The notes beneath the pieces are model-generated. The model did no database searches. It was not told the DNA's origin and saw only the letters and a list, made by a program, of their open reading frames with translations. The position numbers were made by a program, and so were the translations under genes. A stretch of DNA of 64,000 bases, from contig CALVAX010000011.1 in assembly GCA_944325605.1 (NCBI GenBank), positions 1-64,000 of the forward strand, given 5' to 3'. Source of the DNA: Candidatus Gastranaerophilales bacterium. Its GTDB lineage: Bacteria > Cyanobacteriota > Vampirovibrionia > Gastranaerophilales > Gastranaerophilaceae. Shown here in pieces: positions 7,533 to 15,879 of this stretch (position 1 is its first letter; every line of letters starts with the position of its first letter).

Positions 7533-8672
7533 ATGAAAGATTATATTTTAAAAGAAATTAAAACTAATGATATGGCGTCAGAGCTTGCGCGCATCGGGTT
7601 TGACAGCACATACACCGAGCGCGGGGCGCACAAGTTTGAGTATAAAAATATCAAAATATATTCTCTGACTCCTCCTCAGGCAAATATCTTAAAGCAGACC
7701 GCGCTTTCTGTCGGAGCAGATTGCGCAACGCATAGAGAAGTAATAACCGCAAAAATAGAAAAAAGTGACTGCATCTTAGGCGGCAGCATTTCTCAGTTGA
7801 AAAAAATAGCCCAAAAACTATCTTTTCAGCCGTTTGGTCTGAAAAATTTAGGCGAACAAATTGAAGATTTTCTATTGCCGCAAAAACAGTGCCGCACGCA
7901 GATTGTCGGGATTTTAAATCTTACGCCGGATTCGTTTTCGGACGGCGGAGAATTTCTTGATTATGATAAAGCTAAAGAGCATTTTCAATATATGGTTGAC
8001 TCCGGTGCGGATATTATAGATATAGGCGCAGAATCCACACGACCTTATTCGACACCCGTTTCGGCAGGGGCGCAGATTGAGCGGATTTTGCCAATATTAA
8101 AGTTTGCAAAAGAAAACGGAATTAATGTTCCTGTAAGCATTGACACCAGAAGCGCAGAAGTTGCAGAAAAGTGTATTCTGGAAGGTGCAGTGATGATTAA
8201 CGATGTATCAGGGCTTGAATATGACCCGAATATGGCTGATGTTGCCGCAAAATACGGAGTGAAAGTTGTTATCCAGCACTCAAAAGGCGAGCCTCAAACT
8301 ATGCAGGACAATCCGCAATATGACTGTCTGATGGATGAAATTTATTTGAAATTAAAAGAAAAAATAGACTTTGCACTTTTAAAAGGAATAAAAAAAGAAA
8401 ATATAATTGTCGATCCCGGGATAGGATTTGGCAAAACGCGGGAGAACAACTTTGAAATTCTGAGGCGTATAGAAGAACTGGAAGGGCTTGGATGCAAAAT
8501 TATGCTCGGGCTTTCACGTAAGTCTTTGTTAAATATGCCGGATGAAACCAATGAAATGAAAGACATTTTTACGGCAGCCCTGAACACTCTGGCTGTTGAA
8601 AACAAAGTTGACTATATACGTGTGCACAATGTTCCGCTTCATAAAAAATTGTTAGAAGTTTTTAGGGTGTAA
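7533..8672 (+). CDS. folP: Dihydropteroate synthase with N-terminal extension
   Basis: Condenses 6-hydroxymethyl-dihydropterin pyrophosphate with p-aminobenzoate in folate synthesis. The catalytic TIM barrel begins near residue 120 with ILNLTPDSFSDGG and continues with DIGAESTRP, SIDTR, MINDVSG, DPGIGFGKT and LGLSRKS. About 115 residues precede the barrel and form an extra domain of the kind seen in long FolP versions such as those of epsilonproteobacteria. The usual MHMxG segment reads QHSKG and the usual RVHDV reads RVHNV, both mild departures near the active site. GATAAA lies 8 bases before the ATG with no Shine-Dalgarno. Confidence 0.95.
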   Translation: MKDYILKEIKTNDMASELARIGFDSTYTERGAHKFEYKNIKIYSLTPPQANILKQTALSVGADCATHREVITAKIEKSDCILGGSISQLKKIAQKLSFQPFGLKNLGEQIEDFLLPQKQCRTQIVGILNLTPDSFSDGGEFLDYDKAKEHFQYMVDSGADIIDIGAESTRPYSTPVSAGAQIERILPILKFAKENGINVPVSIDTRSAEVAEKCILEGAVMINDVSGLEYDPNMADVAAKYGVKVVIQHSKGEPQTMQDNPQYDCLMDEIYLKLKEKIDFALLKGIKKENIIVDPGIGFGKTRENNFEILRRIEELEGLGCKIMLGLSRKSLLNMPDETNEMKDIFTAALNTLAVENKVDYIRVHNVPLHKKLLEVFRV

Positions 8673-8717
8673 TCGTTTAAAGCCGGCTCTGCGGACAAAA
8701 ATAAACGCGGGGCTGTT

Positions 8718-9296
8718 TTAATATTCAATCCCTTTTCTTGCGGCAATTCCTGTATCCCAGTAATGTTTTACCGGCTTAATTTCAGACACCAGATGAGCCA
8801 GTTCTATAATTCTCGGGTCTGCATTTCTGCCGGTCAAAACGATTTCCATTTCATCAGGTTTGTTTTTCAAAACTTCTATAACTTCGTTAATATCAATCAG
8901 GCCTAAATCTATGGCAATGTTTGCTTCATCTAAGATAACAAGGTTGTATTCATCATTTTTAATAACTTTTTTTGCAAGCTCCCAACCTTTTTTAATCTCT
9001 GCTTCATCATCTGCGTTTTTGTTATTTTCGTAGATAATTCTATCCAGACCTGCCTGTACTATTGTCAAGTTTTTTGAAATTTCAGGCGAAAGATTTCTGA
9101 AAGAATTCAGCTCTCCGTAATCATCTCCGCCTTTGGTAAACATTATTATCAAAACTTTCCAGCATCTGCCAAGCGCCCTCATTGCAAGTCCGAGAGATGC
9201 TGTGGTTTTGCCTTTGCCGTTTCCGGTGTAGACCTGAATGTAGCCGTGTTTTGCCCAATTCGGGTTTATTAAGTTGTTCTCGCAAAAATCTGTCAT
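8718..9296 (-). CDS. cobO: Cob(I)alamin adenosyltransferase, CobA/CobO type
   Basis: Transfers the adenosyl group of ATP to the cobalt of corrinoids to make adenosylcobalamin or its precursors. The P-loop GNGKGKTT is at about residue 24, followed by LGLAMRALG, a LVILDEAN Walker B region and LTGRNADP, all diagnostic of the BtuR/CobO fold. At 192 residues it is full length. No other cobalamin genes and no visible B12 riboswitch are next to it, so it may serve salvaged corrinoids. It is divergent from the 9326 gene, with only about 29 bases between the starts and overlapping AT-rich promoters. Confidence 0.95.
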   Translation of the reverse strand: MTDFCENNLINPNWAKHGYIQVYTGNGKGKTTASLGLAMRALGRCWKVLIIMFTKGGDDYGELNSFRNLSPEISKNLTIVQAGLDRIIYENNKNADDEAEIKKGWELAKKVIKNDEYNLVILDEANIAIDLGLIDINEVIEVLKNKPDEMEIVLTGRNADPRIIELAHLVSEIKPVKHYWDTGIAARKGIEY

Positions 9297-9325
9297 ATTT
9301 CTTTAGTTTATTATATATTAAAATC

Positions 9326-9835
9326 ATGGAAAATAAAACCTGCTTAAGGATATGGGCTAAAAGTCTTAGAAAAACTCTTGATACTGACAAAATCAGCAAT
9401 GCAATTGTCAAAAAAATCAGGAGTCTTGATATTTACAGGACGGCAAAAAATGTTATGATTTTTTATCCTCTGCAATTTGAAATAAATCTTTTGCCGCTGC
9501 TGGAGGATTCCAAAAATTTTTATCTTCCGAAAGTTGACGGCGAAAATCTTCTCGTGTGTCCCTTTAAGATAGGGGAAAGGCTTGTGAAATCAGAGTTTAA
9601 TGTTTTAGAGCCATTGTCTATTCCTGTATCTTCAGACATTCCGGAGGTTGTATTTGTACCGGCTCTTGCGGTCGATAAAAATAATTTTCGGCTCGGGTAT
9701 GGCGGCGGATTTTATGACAGGTTTCTTGAATCCTCTAAAGCTTATTCTATTGTACCTGTTTCAGAAAAACTGGTAGTGGAAAAACTTCCTGTTGACGAGT
9801 TTGATATCCCTGTTGATTGTGTAATTACGGCATAA
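9326..9835 (+). CDS. ygfA: 5-formyltetrahydrofolate cyclo-ligase
   Basis: ATP-dependent conversion of 5-formyl-THF to 5,10-methenyl-THF. The signature FVPALAVDKNNFRLGYGGGF is near the C-terminus, and an early RIWAKSLRKTL region supplies the usual basic N-terminal helix. The frame is open much further upstream (to 9182), but that part is antisense to cobO. The ATG at 9326 gives a product of 169 residues, slightly short for the family but complete in motifs. TATATT lies 6 bases before the ATG with no Shine-Dalgarno. It is a second folate gene close to folP. Confidence 0.92.
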   Translation: MENKTCLRIWAKSLRKTLDTDKISNAIVKKIRSLDIYRTAKNVMIFYPLQFEINLLPLLEDSKNFYLPKVDGENLLVCPFKIGERLVKSEFNVLEPLSIPVSSDIPEVVFVPALAVDKNNFRLGYGGGFYDRFLESSKAYSIVPVSEKLVVEKLPVDEFDIPVDCVITA

Positions 9836-9837
9836 AA

Positions 9838-9864
9838 AAAGGATCCGTAAGCTGCGGATCCTTT
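9838..9864 (+). terminator. Intrinsic terminator
   Basis: A 10-bp stem AAAGGATCCG/CGGATCCTTT with a 7-base loop starts 2 bases after the stop of the cyclo-ligase gene. The U-tract is short. Confidence 0.75.
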
Positions 9865-9929
9865 CAAGATTTAATTGGTCAGTTATTAAGGGGGAGAGAA
9901 AAAAGGAAAATTTAAGGGGTTTTTAATTT

Positions 9930-10463
9930 TTATACATATTCAGGCTTCCAGAATTGAACACCTTCTTTAGTTGACTGATTTAAACTGTCAAGTTCTGCAC
10001 GCGCCATCTTTAATTCAAGTTCTATGCGGGATTTTTCCTGCTCCATTTCTTCTTCCTGCTGGTGCAGGAGTTTTTCTTCATGTTTTTGATATTTTTGAAG
10101 TTCCTGTTGATATAAATTGTTAAATATCCATTTTTGATATCTGGCTGTCATCTCCGGCGTATTATTCTGGGACATTTGCTGCATTTGTTGAATCTGCATA
10201 TTAATCTGCGGTCCCATCATTTGCATATTGTATTGCGCTCCGCGTAAGGCCCCGTTATGAGAGTAAGTCATAAAAGCCATTGACCTTGGAAGCATTGAGG
10301 AAGGAACGTTCAGCATATCACTCATCGAAACCGTGCCGTCGCCGATGTGTGCAGCATATTTCTGCAATTCTCCGAGCTTTCTGGTAAGTGACATCAAGTG
10401 GTATTCTTTTTCACTTATCTGCCGTATTATTTGATATTTTCGAGCTTCGAAAGCTAACAGCAT
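9930..10463 (-). CDS. Lineage-specific coiled-coil protein (177 aa)
   Basis: An AGGAG Shine-Dalgarno precedes the ATG. The protein has an N-terminal helix rich in Arg/Lys/Glu, a Met/Gln-rich middle part (repeats of QQMQQM type near residues 80-100) and a long charged coiled coil near residues 110-165. There is no signal peptide and no membrane segment. Its promoter carries the GCAATT-17-TTTATATA element shared with other lineage-specific genes here, and that element sits within the hairpin following clpP. No family is recognised. It is similar in style, though not obviously in sequence, to the 129-residue protein at 11361. Confidence 0.75.
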   Translation of the reverse strand: MLLAFEARKYQIIRQISEKEYHLMSLTRKLGELQKYAAHIGDGTVSMSDMLNVPSSMLPRSMAFMTYSHNGALRGAQYNMQMMGPQINMQIQQMQQMSQNNTPEMTARYQKWIFNNLYQQELQKYQKHEEKLLHQQEEEMEQEKSRIELELKMARAELDSLNQSTKEGVQFWKPEYV

Positions 10464-10513
10464 ACTAAACTCCTACCTGATAATTTTTAACTAACCTTGT
10501 AACCTTTTACCTA

Positions 10514-10548
10514 CATATATATAAAAACATGCAACTCTTGCGAATTGC
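10514..10548 (-). promoter_or_regulatory. GCAAWW-N17-TTTAWAWA element upstream of the coiled-coil gene
   Basis: On the minus strand GCAATT (10548-10543) is followed by exactly 17 bases and TTTATATATATG (10525-10514), 62 bases before the ATG at 10463. The element overlaps the right arm and loop of the hairpin at 10523-10556. Confidence 0.6.
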
Positions 10549-10556
10549 ATGTTTTT
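10523..10556 (-). terminator. Hairpin after clpP, likely terminator
   Basis: A perfect 12-bp inverted repeat (AAAAACATGCAA at 10523-10534 with its complement at 10545-10556) lies 20 bases downstream of the clpP stop and ends in a T-run on the minus strand. It also contains most of a predicted promoter for the next gene, so termination and initiation signals overlap. Confidence 0.7.
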
Positions 10557-10576
10557 GTTATTTTTGTAAAGTTTTG

Positions 10577-11191
10577 TTACAAAGAGTTTCTTTCTACAAC
10601 CTTGTCAATCAACCCGTATTCCAGAGCTTCTTTCGCACTGAGGAAGTGGTCACGTTCGCAGTCTTCTTTTACTTTGTCATAAGGCTGGCCTGAATTTTCT
10701 GCCATTATGCTGATTAACATATCTTTCATTCTCAAAATTTCTTTTGCTTCGATTTCAATATCTGTTGCCTGACCTTTTGCACCGCCTAAAGGCTGGTGTA
10801 TCATAATTCTTGAATTTGGTAGTGCCATTCTTTTTCCTTTTGCTCCGGAACTAAGTAAGAATGCTCCCATTGAAGCGGCATCTCCAAGGCAAATTGTGCA
10901 TACATCGGATTTGATAAGGTTCATTGTGTCATAAATAGCCATTCCTGCTGTTATTACACCGCCCGGGCTGTTGATATATAGCATAATATCTTTTTCATTA
11001 TTTTCGCTGTCCAGAAGTAAAAGCTGGGCAACAACAGAATTTGCAACTTCATCATCAATTTCCGTTCCTAAGAATATTATACGTTCTCTCAAAAGTCTTG
11101 AAAAAATATCAAAAGACCGTTCTCCTCTTGAGGAGGCTTCAATTACTGTCGGGACGTAGCCCATTATTCTCATATAAGTTTGCTGATCCAT
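10577..11191 (-). CDS. clpP: ATP-dependent Clp protease proteolytic subunit
   Basis: Serine protease that forms the two-ring degradation chamber of Clp proteases. The catalytic triad is visible: Ser in [11 protein letters not shown], His in [10 protein letters not shown] and Asp in ERDHFLSA. The substrate-lining YINSPGG motif is present. Length (204 residues) is normal. The residue before the AASMGA motif is Asp where Gln is more common. It stands alone on the minus strand, without clpX nearby. A dense AT-rich promoter region with TATAAT lies upstream. Confidence 0.97.
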   Translation of the reverse strand: MDQQTYMRIMGYVPTVIEASSRGERSFDIFSRLLRERIIFLGTEIDDEVANSVVAQLLLLDSENNEKDIMLYINSPGGVITAGMAIYDTMNLIKSDVCTICLGDAASMGAFLLSSGAKGKRMALPNSRIMIHQPLGGAKGQATDIEIEAKEILRMKDMLISIMAENSGQPYDKVKEDCERDHFLSAKEALEYGLIDKVVERNSL

Positions 11192-11297
11192 TTTTCTCTC
11201 CTAATTATATGTAGATATTATATAATAAAAAATTTTGCGCAACAATCTTATGTAGGAGAATTAATTGTTAACAAATGTAACGAATTGCAAAAGTCTT

Positions 11298-11332
11298 GAA
11301 ATCTGCCTTTTGTAAATGTTTTTATATAATTA
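11298..11332 (+). promoter_or_regulatory. Weak member of the GCAAWW-N17-TTTAWAWA element family
   Basis: GAAATC (11298-11303), 17 bases, then TTTATATAATTA (11321-11332) lies 40 bases before the ATG at 11361. The downstream half fits the family well; the upstream half matches at four of six positions. Confidence 0.35.
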
Positions 11333-11360
11333 AGAGTACAAAAATAAGAGGACGAGAGAT

Positions 11361-11750
11361 ATGGCAATATCAAATATTCAAGAAACATTGCTGATGTACA
11401 CAAAGCAAAAAGCTATGTTAAACGAAAAATTGTCAAATATTATGTTCAACATGATGAATGCGTCAAGAGAAAGCGCAGAATTGCAGTCAAAGTATAATGA
11501 GCAGCAGCAATACTATTATTATACTTATGCAGATTCCGATCCTGATTATTATGAAACAGTTATGGCTGTATTGGAAAATGACCATGAGTATGAATTACAG
11601 AACCTGAATTCCTGGGAAGAACAGCTGGAACTTGACAAAAATAATTGTGAAACAAGACTGAACGAGATTACAGCATTTGAAAGTTCCTGGACAAAACTTC
11701 TTCAGACCAACGTCAAGAGTGATTTCACATACGGCGGTACAAGCAAGTAA
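11361..11750 (+). CDS. Lineage-specific coiled-coil protein (129 aa)
   Basis: An AGAGGACGAG leader supplies a Shine-Dalgarno. The product is all helical: an N-terminal Met/Lys-rich helix, a Gln/Tyr-rich turn (QQQYYYYTY) and two further helices with Leu heptads. There is no signal or membrane segment. The size and helix pattern resemble small secretion or pilus chaperones, but nothing specific supports that. A terminator follows. Confidence 0.72.
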   Translation: MAISNIQETLLMYTKQKAMLNEKLSNIMFNMMNASRESAELQSKYNEQQQYYYYTYADSDPDYYETVMAVLENDHEYELQNLNSWEEQLELDKNNCETRLNEITAFESSWTKLLQTNVKSDFTYGGTSK

Positions 11751-11774
11751 TTTTACGGTAAATAATTTGAAAAG

Positions 11775-11804
11775 TAAGCGGGCTTTAAAAGTCCGCTTAT
11801 TTGT
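11775..11804 (+). terminator. Intrinsic terminator
   Basis: A GC-rich stem of about 7 bp (TAAGCGG with CCGCTTA) is followed by TTTGTTA. It lies 25 bases after the stop at 11750. Confidence 0.7.
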
Positions 11805-11818
11805 TATAAAATTAAGAT

Positions 11819-12790
11819 ATGCTGAAGTCAGGCGAAAAGTTAGGTGTATTTATAGTTCCGACAGGGGTCGGCGCAAGTATAGGAGGGTTTGCGGGAGATG
11901 CAAGCTGTCAGGCAAGAGCTTTTGCTGAAAAATCCAGGCTTATCGTAAATCCTAATGTCGTGAATGCAGGCGGGTTTTCAGGAATTAATGATAATATGTT
12001 TTATACGGAAGGGTATATTCTCGATGAAATATTCAGAGGTAATGTCGGGCTGCTTCCTTCTTCACACAATAAAATAGGTGTTGTTTTTGACAGGGCAATT
12101 CCTGAGAATGTTTTGAATATCCATTTCAATACAATCGGAGCTGTTAAAACGGTTTATGGCGTTGATGTAATCGGATACGAAATTACAAAAGAAGAAGCCG
12201 GTGTTGAATTTTTTGTTGATGAGAACGGAATTTCGACAGGCATGGTGAAAAATATTGAAACAGTCTTTGAAGCATCAAAGAAACTTTTAGCGAGAGGCGC
12301 AGAGGCGCTTGCTGTTGTCTGTTTTTTTGAGGATCCGGAAGAAGATAATGAAGATTACGCAAACGGCTCAGGGGTGGATCCTGTGGGCGGGGTTGAGGGA
12401 ATAATTTCTCATGCGGTTTCAAAAGAATTTCTTGTGCCTTGCGCGCATTCTCCTGCTTTTGCTGATTTTTCGATTTCTACTGACCTTGTAAGCCCGAAAG
12501 CGGCTTCGGAATATATTACGCCGACGTTTCTGCCCTGTGTGCTTCTGGGGCTTAACAATGCGCCAAAGATTGTAAAAGAAGGCGGAATCAGAGTTGAAAA
12601 TATTGACTATCTTGTAATGCCTTTCAATTCTTTAGGTTCAACCCCTGTGTTTGAAGCTTTAAAACGCGGAATAAAGGTCTTTGCGGTAAAAGAAAACAAA
12701 ACTGTACTTGATGTATATAACGAAAAACTCTTTAAGTCTGATAAAATTATTGAAGTCAGCACCTATGACGAGTGTTTAGAGCTTTTATAA
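11819..12790 (+). CDS. DUF3326 family protein
   Basis: The N-terminus (IVPTGVGASIGGFAGDA) and the NPNVVNAGGFSG segment match the DUF3326 family as I remember it from cyanobacteria and plant plastids. Its function is not established. Other conserved-looking blocks are DPVGGVEG, PCAHSPAF and a C-terminal LVMPFNSLGSTPVF block. There is no signal peptide, so a soluble cytoplasmic protein is expected. TATAAA lies 8 bases before the ATG with no Shine-Dalgarno. It is one of the better phylogenetic markers in the window for a cyanobacterial-lineage host. Confidence 0.85.
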   Translation: MLKSGEKLGVFIVPTGVGASIGGFAGDASCQARAFAEKSRLIVNPNVVNAGGFSGINDNMFYTEGYILDEIFRGNVGLLPSSHNKIGVVFDRAIPENVLNIHFNTIGAVKTVYGVDVIGYEITKEEAGVEFFVDENGISTGMVKNIETVFEASKKLLARGAEALAVVCFFEDPEEDNEDYANGSGVDPVGGVEGIISHAVSKEFLVPCAHSPAFADFSISTDLVSPKAASEYITPTFLPCVLLGLNNAPKIVKEGGIRVENIDYLVMPFNSLGSTPVFEALKRGIKVFAVKENKTVLDVYNEKLFKSDKIIEVSTYDECLELL

Positions 12791-12799
12791 TTGAGCGTT

Positions 12800-12973
12800 T
12801 TAGTCTGCCGCCCAGTTGAAAAAGTCGTTTAAATTCAGCTTTAATACTTTTGCAATTTTTAAAAAGTTATAGAGCGAGATGCTTTTTTCGCCCCGTTCGA
12901 CAAAACCAATATAGGACATACTGCAGTCAGACAGTTCCGCAAGTTTTTCCTGTGAAATAAGGGTTTGAACCAT
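12800..12973 (-). pseudogene. XRE-type HTH regulator, apparently missing its N-terminus
   Basis: The 57-codon frame encodes the core of a Cro/C1-type helix-turn-helix: SQEKLAELSDCSMSYIGFVE, then GEKSISLYNFLKIAKVL and LNLNDFF. That core normally follows a first helix of about 12-15 residues (R-x-x-R-x-x-x-G), which is absent. Upstream of the ATG at 12973 the frame continues only 7 codons to a stop, and no Shine-Dalgarno is seen. A weak echo of the missing helix (codons reading SRNIGLK) lies about 110-120 bases upstream, beyond AT-rich sequence. The gene is probably 5'-truncated or interrupted, though a short active form cannot be excluded. Confidence 0.6.
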
Positions 12974-13167
12974 GGAAATACAGGTGAGATGGCTCTATAG
13001 AATCACTCTGGGAAGGGTGCAGAGGTAATAATACAAATAATACTTCCCCTCCATCAGTTTATTTTTGTACGGCTTTAATCCAATATTACGGCTGGACTAT
13101 TCCGAAAAATTACCCGAAAAGAATCGGATATTAATTGAGCGTACAGGCTGAGAATATAAAATAGCAG
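12974..13167. other. Intergenic stretch without a clear gene
   Basis: Only the possible decayed N-terminal codons of the HTH gene (minus strand, about 13080-13095) are seen here. No terminator or promoter stands out. Confidence 0.3.
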
Positions 13168-13977
13168 TTAAAAATTTTTCAGAGTCGGGATGGATTTTAT
13201 TTGATAAAAAAGCGAGGCGGATTTTTTGAATTTTTCAGGATTTGCGCTGACGTAGAATTCTTCCGAGCCTTTCATGTCCTGTTGATTCAGCAAATTTTTA
13301 GCCCATAAATCTTCTTTTATAATACCGGCGAACTCAACTGACGGGTTTATAAATATGTTTGCAGGTGCAAATTCAGTCAATACGTCAAGAAGATAAGGAT
13401 AGTGAGTGCAGCCGAGCACTATTTTTTCCGGTGAAAATTTCAGCATTTCATCCATTTTTTCTTTTACTGCAAGGCGTGCAGATTCAGTTTTTTCTTCCCC
13501 GTTTTCAACAATCTTAACCCATGACGGGCAGGGGATTTCTATCACTTCTATATCCGGATTGTTTTTTTGTAATTCTTTTTTGTAGCAATGAGAGTTAACT
13601 GTTGCCGGTGTTGCAAAAATTCCTATTTTTTTTACCGGCATTTGAGAAATTTTTTTTGCAACAGGCTGAATTATCGGATATATTTCAAAATGATATTTAT
13701 CTTTAATTTTGTCATAAACGACTGCAGATGTTGTGTTGCAGGCCATAACGACGGCTTTTACGTTTTTGTTTTTCAGAAAATCGAAAATATTTACAGCGAA
13801 TTCCAAAAGTTGTTCCGGCGTTTTTTCTCCATACGGCATATTTTTTGTATCGCCAAAGTAAATATAATTTTCATTTGGCAATATTTTTTTTACCTGTTCA
13901 AATACCGTTACTCCGCCGACTCCGGAATCAAAAAATCCTATGGGGCTGTTATTTAATCTGGTCAAAATAGTTTTCAA
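13168..13977 (-). CDS. murI: Glutamate racemase
   Basis: Interconverts L- and D-glutamate, supplying D-Glu for peptidoglycan. The two catalytic cysteines are in MACNTTSA (about residue 80) and LGCTHYP (about residue 190). The N-terminal IGFFDSGVGGVTV and FGDTKNMPYG motifs are complete. There is no ATG near the start. Candidates are TTG at 13977, which overlaps the amidase gene by 29 bases, and TTG at 13965, which sits 12 bases after an AAGGAG and may be the better choice. The overlap with the upstream amidase indicates coupled expression of two cell-wall genes. Confidence 0.95.
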   Translation of the reverse strand: MKTILTRLNNSPIGFFDSGVGGVTVFEQVKKILPNENYIYFGDTKNMPYGEKTPEQLLEFAVNIFDFLKNKNVKAVVMACNTTSAVVYDKIKDKYHFEIYPIIQPVAKKISQMPVKKIGIFATPATVNSHCYKKELQKNNPDIEVIEIPCPSWVKIVENGEEKTESARLAVKEKMDEMLKFSPEKIVLGCTHYPYLLDVLTEFAPANIFINPSVEFAGIIKEDLWAKNLLNQQDMKGSEEFYVSANPEKFKKSASLFYQIKSIPTLKNF

Positions 13978-15796
13978 CTCCTTCTACAATTGCCTTTGCT
14001 GTTGCTTTCTTTCTTGCTGAACCGTTAAGTTCGGCTCTTTCCTGGCTGTTTGAAATGAAGCCTATTTCCATTAATATTGCCGGCACGGTCGTGTGGTTTA
14101 TTACATAGAATTTAGATTTAAACAGGCCTCTGTTTTTTGTGTCTATAGCACTCACAAGCGAAGCGTGCAGTGTTTGCGCAAGGAAAATACTTTCCTGATG
14201 GTAGTAATGTGTTTCAATTCCGCTTGCTTCTGTTCCTGTGCTGGAATTTACATGGATACTTACAAATATATCAGGTTTAAAGTTTTCGCTAATTGCAACT
14301 CTGTCCTGCAATGATACATATTCATCACTGTCACGAGTCATCTGGACTACGTAGCCTTTTTTGACAAGCAAATCTCTTACCTGTCTTGCAACATCGAGTG
14401 TTATGTCTTTTTCGTTTATGTTATCTCTGATTGCGCCGTAATCGCTTCCTCCATGACCGGCGTCAATTACAACTTTTTTAATACCTTTGCCTTCGGGTTT
14501 CGGGGTTGTAACAGTCGGTGTTATCGGCTGTACTGCAATTGCCGGCTGCTGTTTTTTAGGCGTTTTAATAATTATTTTCAGAGCTTTTCCGTCTGCGCCG
14601 AGAAACGTATTTACCAGACTGTTCTGTTCCAGCGGCATTGTCAGTTTAAGTCCGATTTTCGGGATAAGACTTATTGATGCTGCTGCAAACGGAGTGTCTT
14701 TAAATGCAGCCTGAAAATCAGCTTCATTGTAATTTTCAACGTTATATAAATAAACGGTTAATTGGTCATTTTCCCTGTTTATCCCGTGAACAATCGGAGA
14801 TGTAAACGCTAAAGTCATTGAATTTGTCTGTGCGTCGATTTTTTCATGTGAATATGAAAGCATATTCGACACATTTGAAAACAGGTTAAAACTGTTTATT
14901 TTATCGTAATTTGCGATTAACAAAGACTGATTGTCGCTTGAAATTACCGGAATATATTTTTTTACATCTTCAGTAGTTATAACAATTCGGGCTTTGTTAA
15001 CCGAAAATTGGCCGATTTTCACTGTTTCGTTGGTGCCGATTGAATATTCAGTGTTTCTGATATCGCCTCTGACAAGAGTGTTAGGAATATCATAAACTAT
15101 TCTTGACGGGTTTGTCAGAATCATTGGTTTTTCAATTGTAATTGCGCCAAAACCATTTAAAAGCACAGCATTTTGTTTCGCTGTAATTTTGTCTATATAA
15201 TATTTGGTATTAAGTTTGAGTTCTTTTTTAGAAGTGTTTTTTGATGCAAAAGCCTCATGAATTTCATTTGCAATATCTGTCGGGGATTCTTCAGGTGCCG
15301 TCATTGTCAGGTATTCATAAAAATCGCTGGAGGATGCATGATCGTCCCTGTATGTATTTTGAAAATAATCGTTTGTAATAGTTGTATCTTTAAGCTGTAT
15401 AAATATGTTATTTTTAATCCTGTAGAAATGAATTTTAGACAGGTCATAATCATCGTCAAAATACATAACTGTGCGGACAATATTCGGGTTTGTGGAATTC
15501 TGGCTTACAATAACCTGCTTTAACCCGTTAGAAGTAAAAGACCAATCCTGTTTAGGAACCGTAAGGATAGAAGAATTAATATCAAAATAAGCCCTTGTCG
15601 GGTTTTCCATTTTGACAAACTTTACGCTTTCTAAAACCGGCTCTGGAATTGTGTCCGGAACAGTTAGAAGTATAAAAGAATTTGAAGTGTCGTAATTAAA
15701 CGAAGTAACCTTATACACATCTTCCGCAAACACGTTTTGGGAAAATGTACACAGGAATAAAAACAATAATATAACTATTTTGAAGAATGTTTTCAT
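13949..15796 (-). CDS. amiC: N-acetylmuramoyl-L-alanine amidase with N-terminal AMIN-like domains
   Basis: Exported zinc amidase that cleaves the amide bond between MurNAc and the stem peptide during cell separation. A signal peptide (about residues 1-24) is followed by roughly 400 residues of beta-rich AMIN-like domains (septal or peptidoglycan targeting) and a Pro-rich linker. The Amidase_3 domain starts near residue 440 with VVIDAGHGGSDYGA (zinc His), then NEKDITLDVA (zinc Glu), SIHVNSS (zinc His) and the catalytic Glu in ILMEIGFISN. At 615 residues it resembles cyanobacterial AmiC-type proteins. It overlaps murI downstream. Confidence 0.93.
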   Translation of the reverse strand: MKTFFKIVILLFLFLCTFSQNVFAEDVYKVTSFNYDTSNSFILLTVPDTIPEPVLESVKFVKMENPTRAYFDINSSILTVPKQDWSFTSNGLKQVIVSQNSTNPNIVRTVMYFDDDYDLSKIHFYRIKNNIFIQLKDTTITNDYFQNTYRDDHASSSDFYEYLTMTAPEESPTDIANEIHEAFASKNTSKKELKLNTKYYIDKITAKQNAVLLNGFGAITIEKPMILTNPSRIVYDIPNTLVRGDIRNTEYSIGTNETVKIGQFSVNKARIVITTEDVKKYIPVISSDNQSLLIANYDKINSFNLFSNVSNMLSYSHEKIDAQTNSMTLAFTSPIVHGINRENDQLTVYLYNVENYNEADFQAAFKDTPFAAASISLIPKIGLKLTMPLEQNSLVNTFLGADGKALKIIIKTPKKQQPAIAVQPITPTVTTPKPEGKGIKKVVIDAGHGGSDYGAIRDNINEKDITLDVARQVRDLLVKKGYVVQMTRDSDEYVSLQDRVAISENFKPDIFVSIHVNSSTGTEASGIETHYYHQESIFLAQTLHASLVSAIDTKNRGLFKSKFYVINHTTVPAILMEIGFISNSQERAELNGSARKKATAKAIVEGVENYFDQIK

Positions 15797-15879
15797 AAAT
15801 AAATATCCACATTAGATATTATAATAAGAATTTTCAAAACATTCAAAAATGTTACATTTAGTTTATTTACAAAAAATAA

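Noticed and set aside
8718-9325. Cobalamin riboswitch upstream of cobO
   Set aside because: Only about 29 bases separate cobO from the divergent gene, and no B12-box-like sequence is seen.
9182-9325. N-terminal extension of the 5-formyl-THF cyclo-ligase
   Set aside because: The extra codons are antisense to conserved cobO sequence, and the product from the ATG at 9326 already matches the family start.
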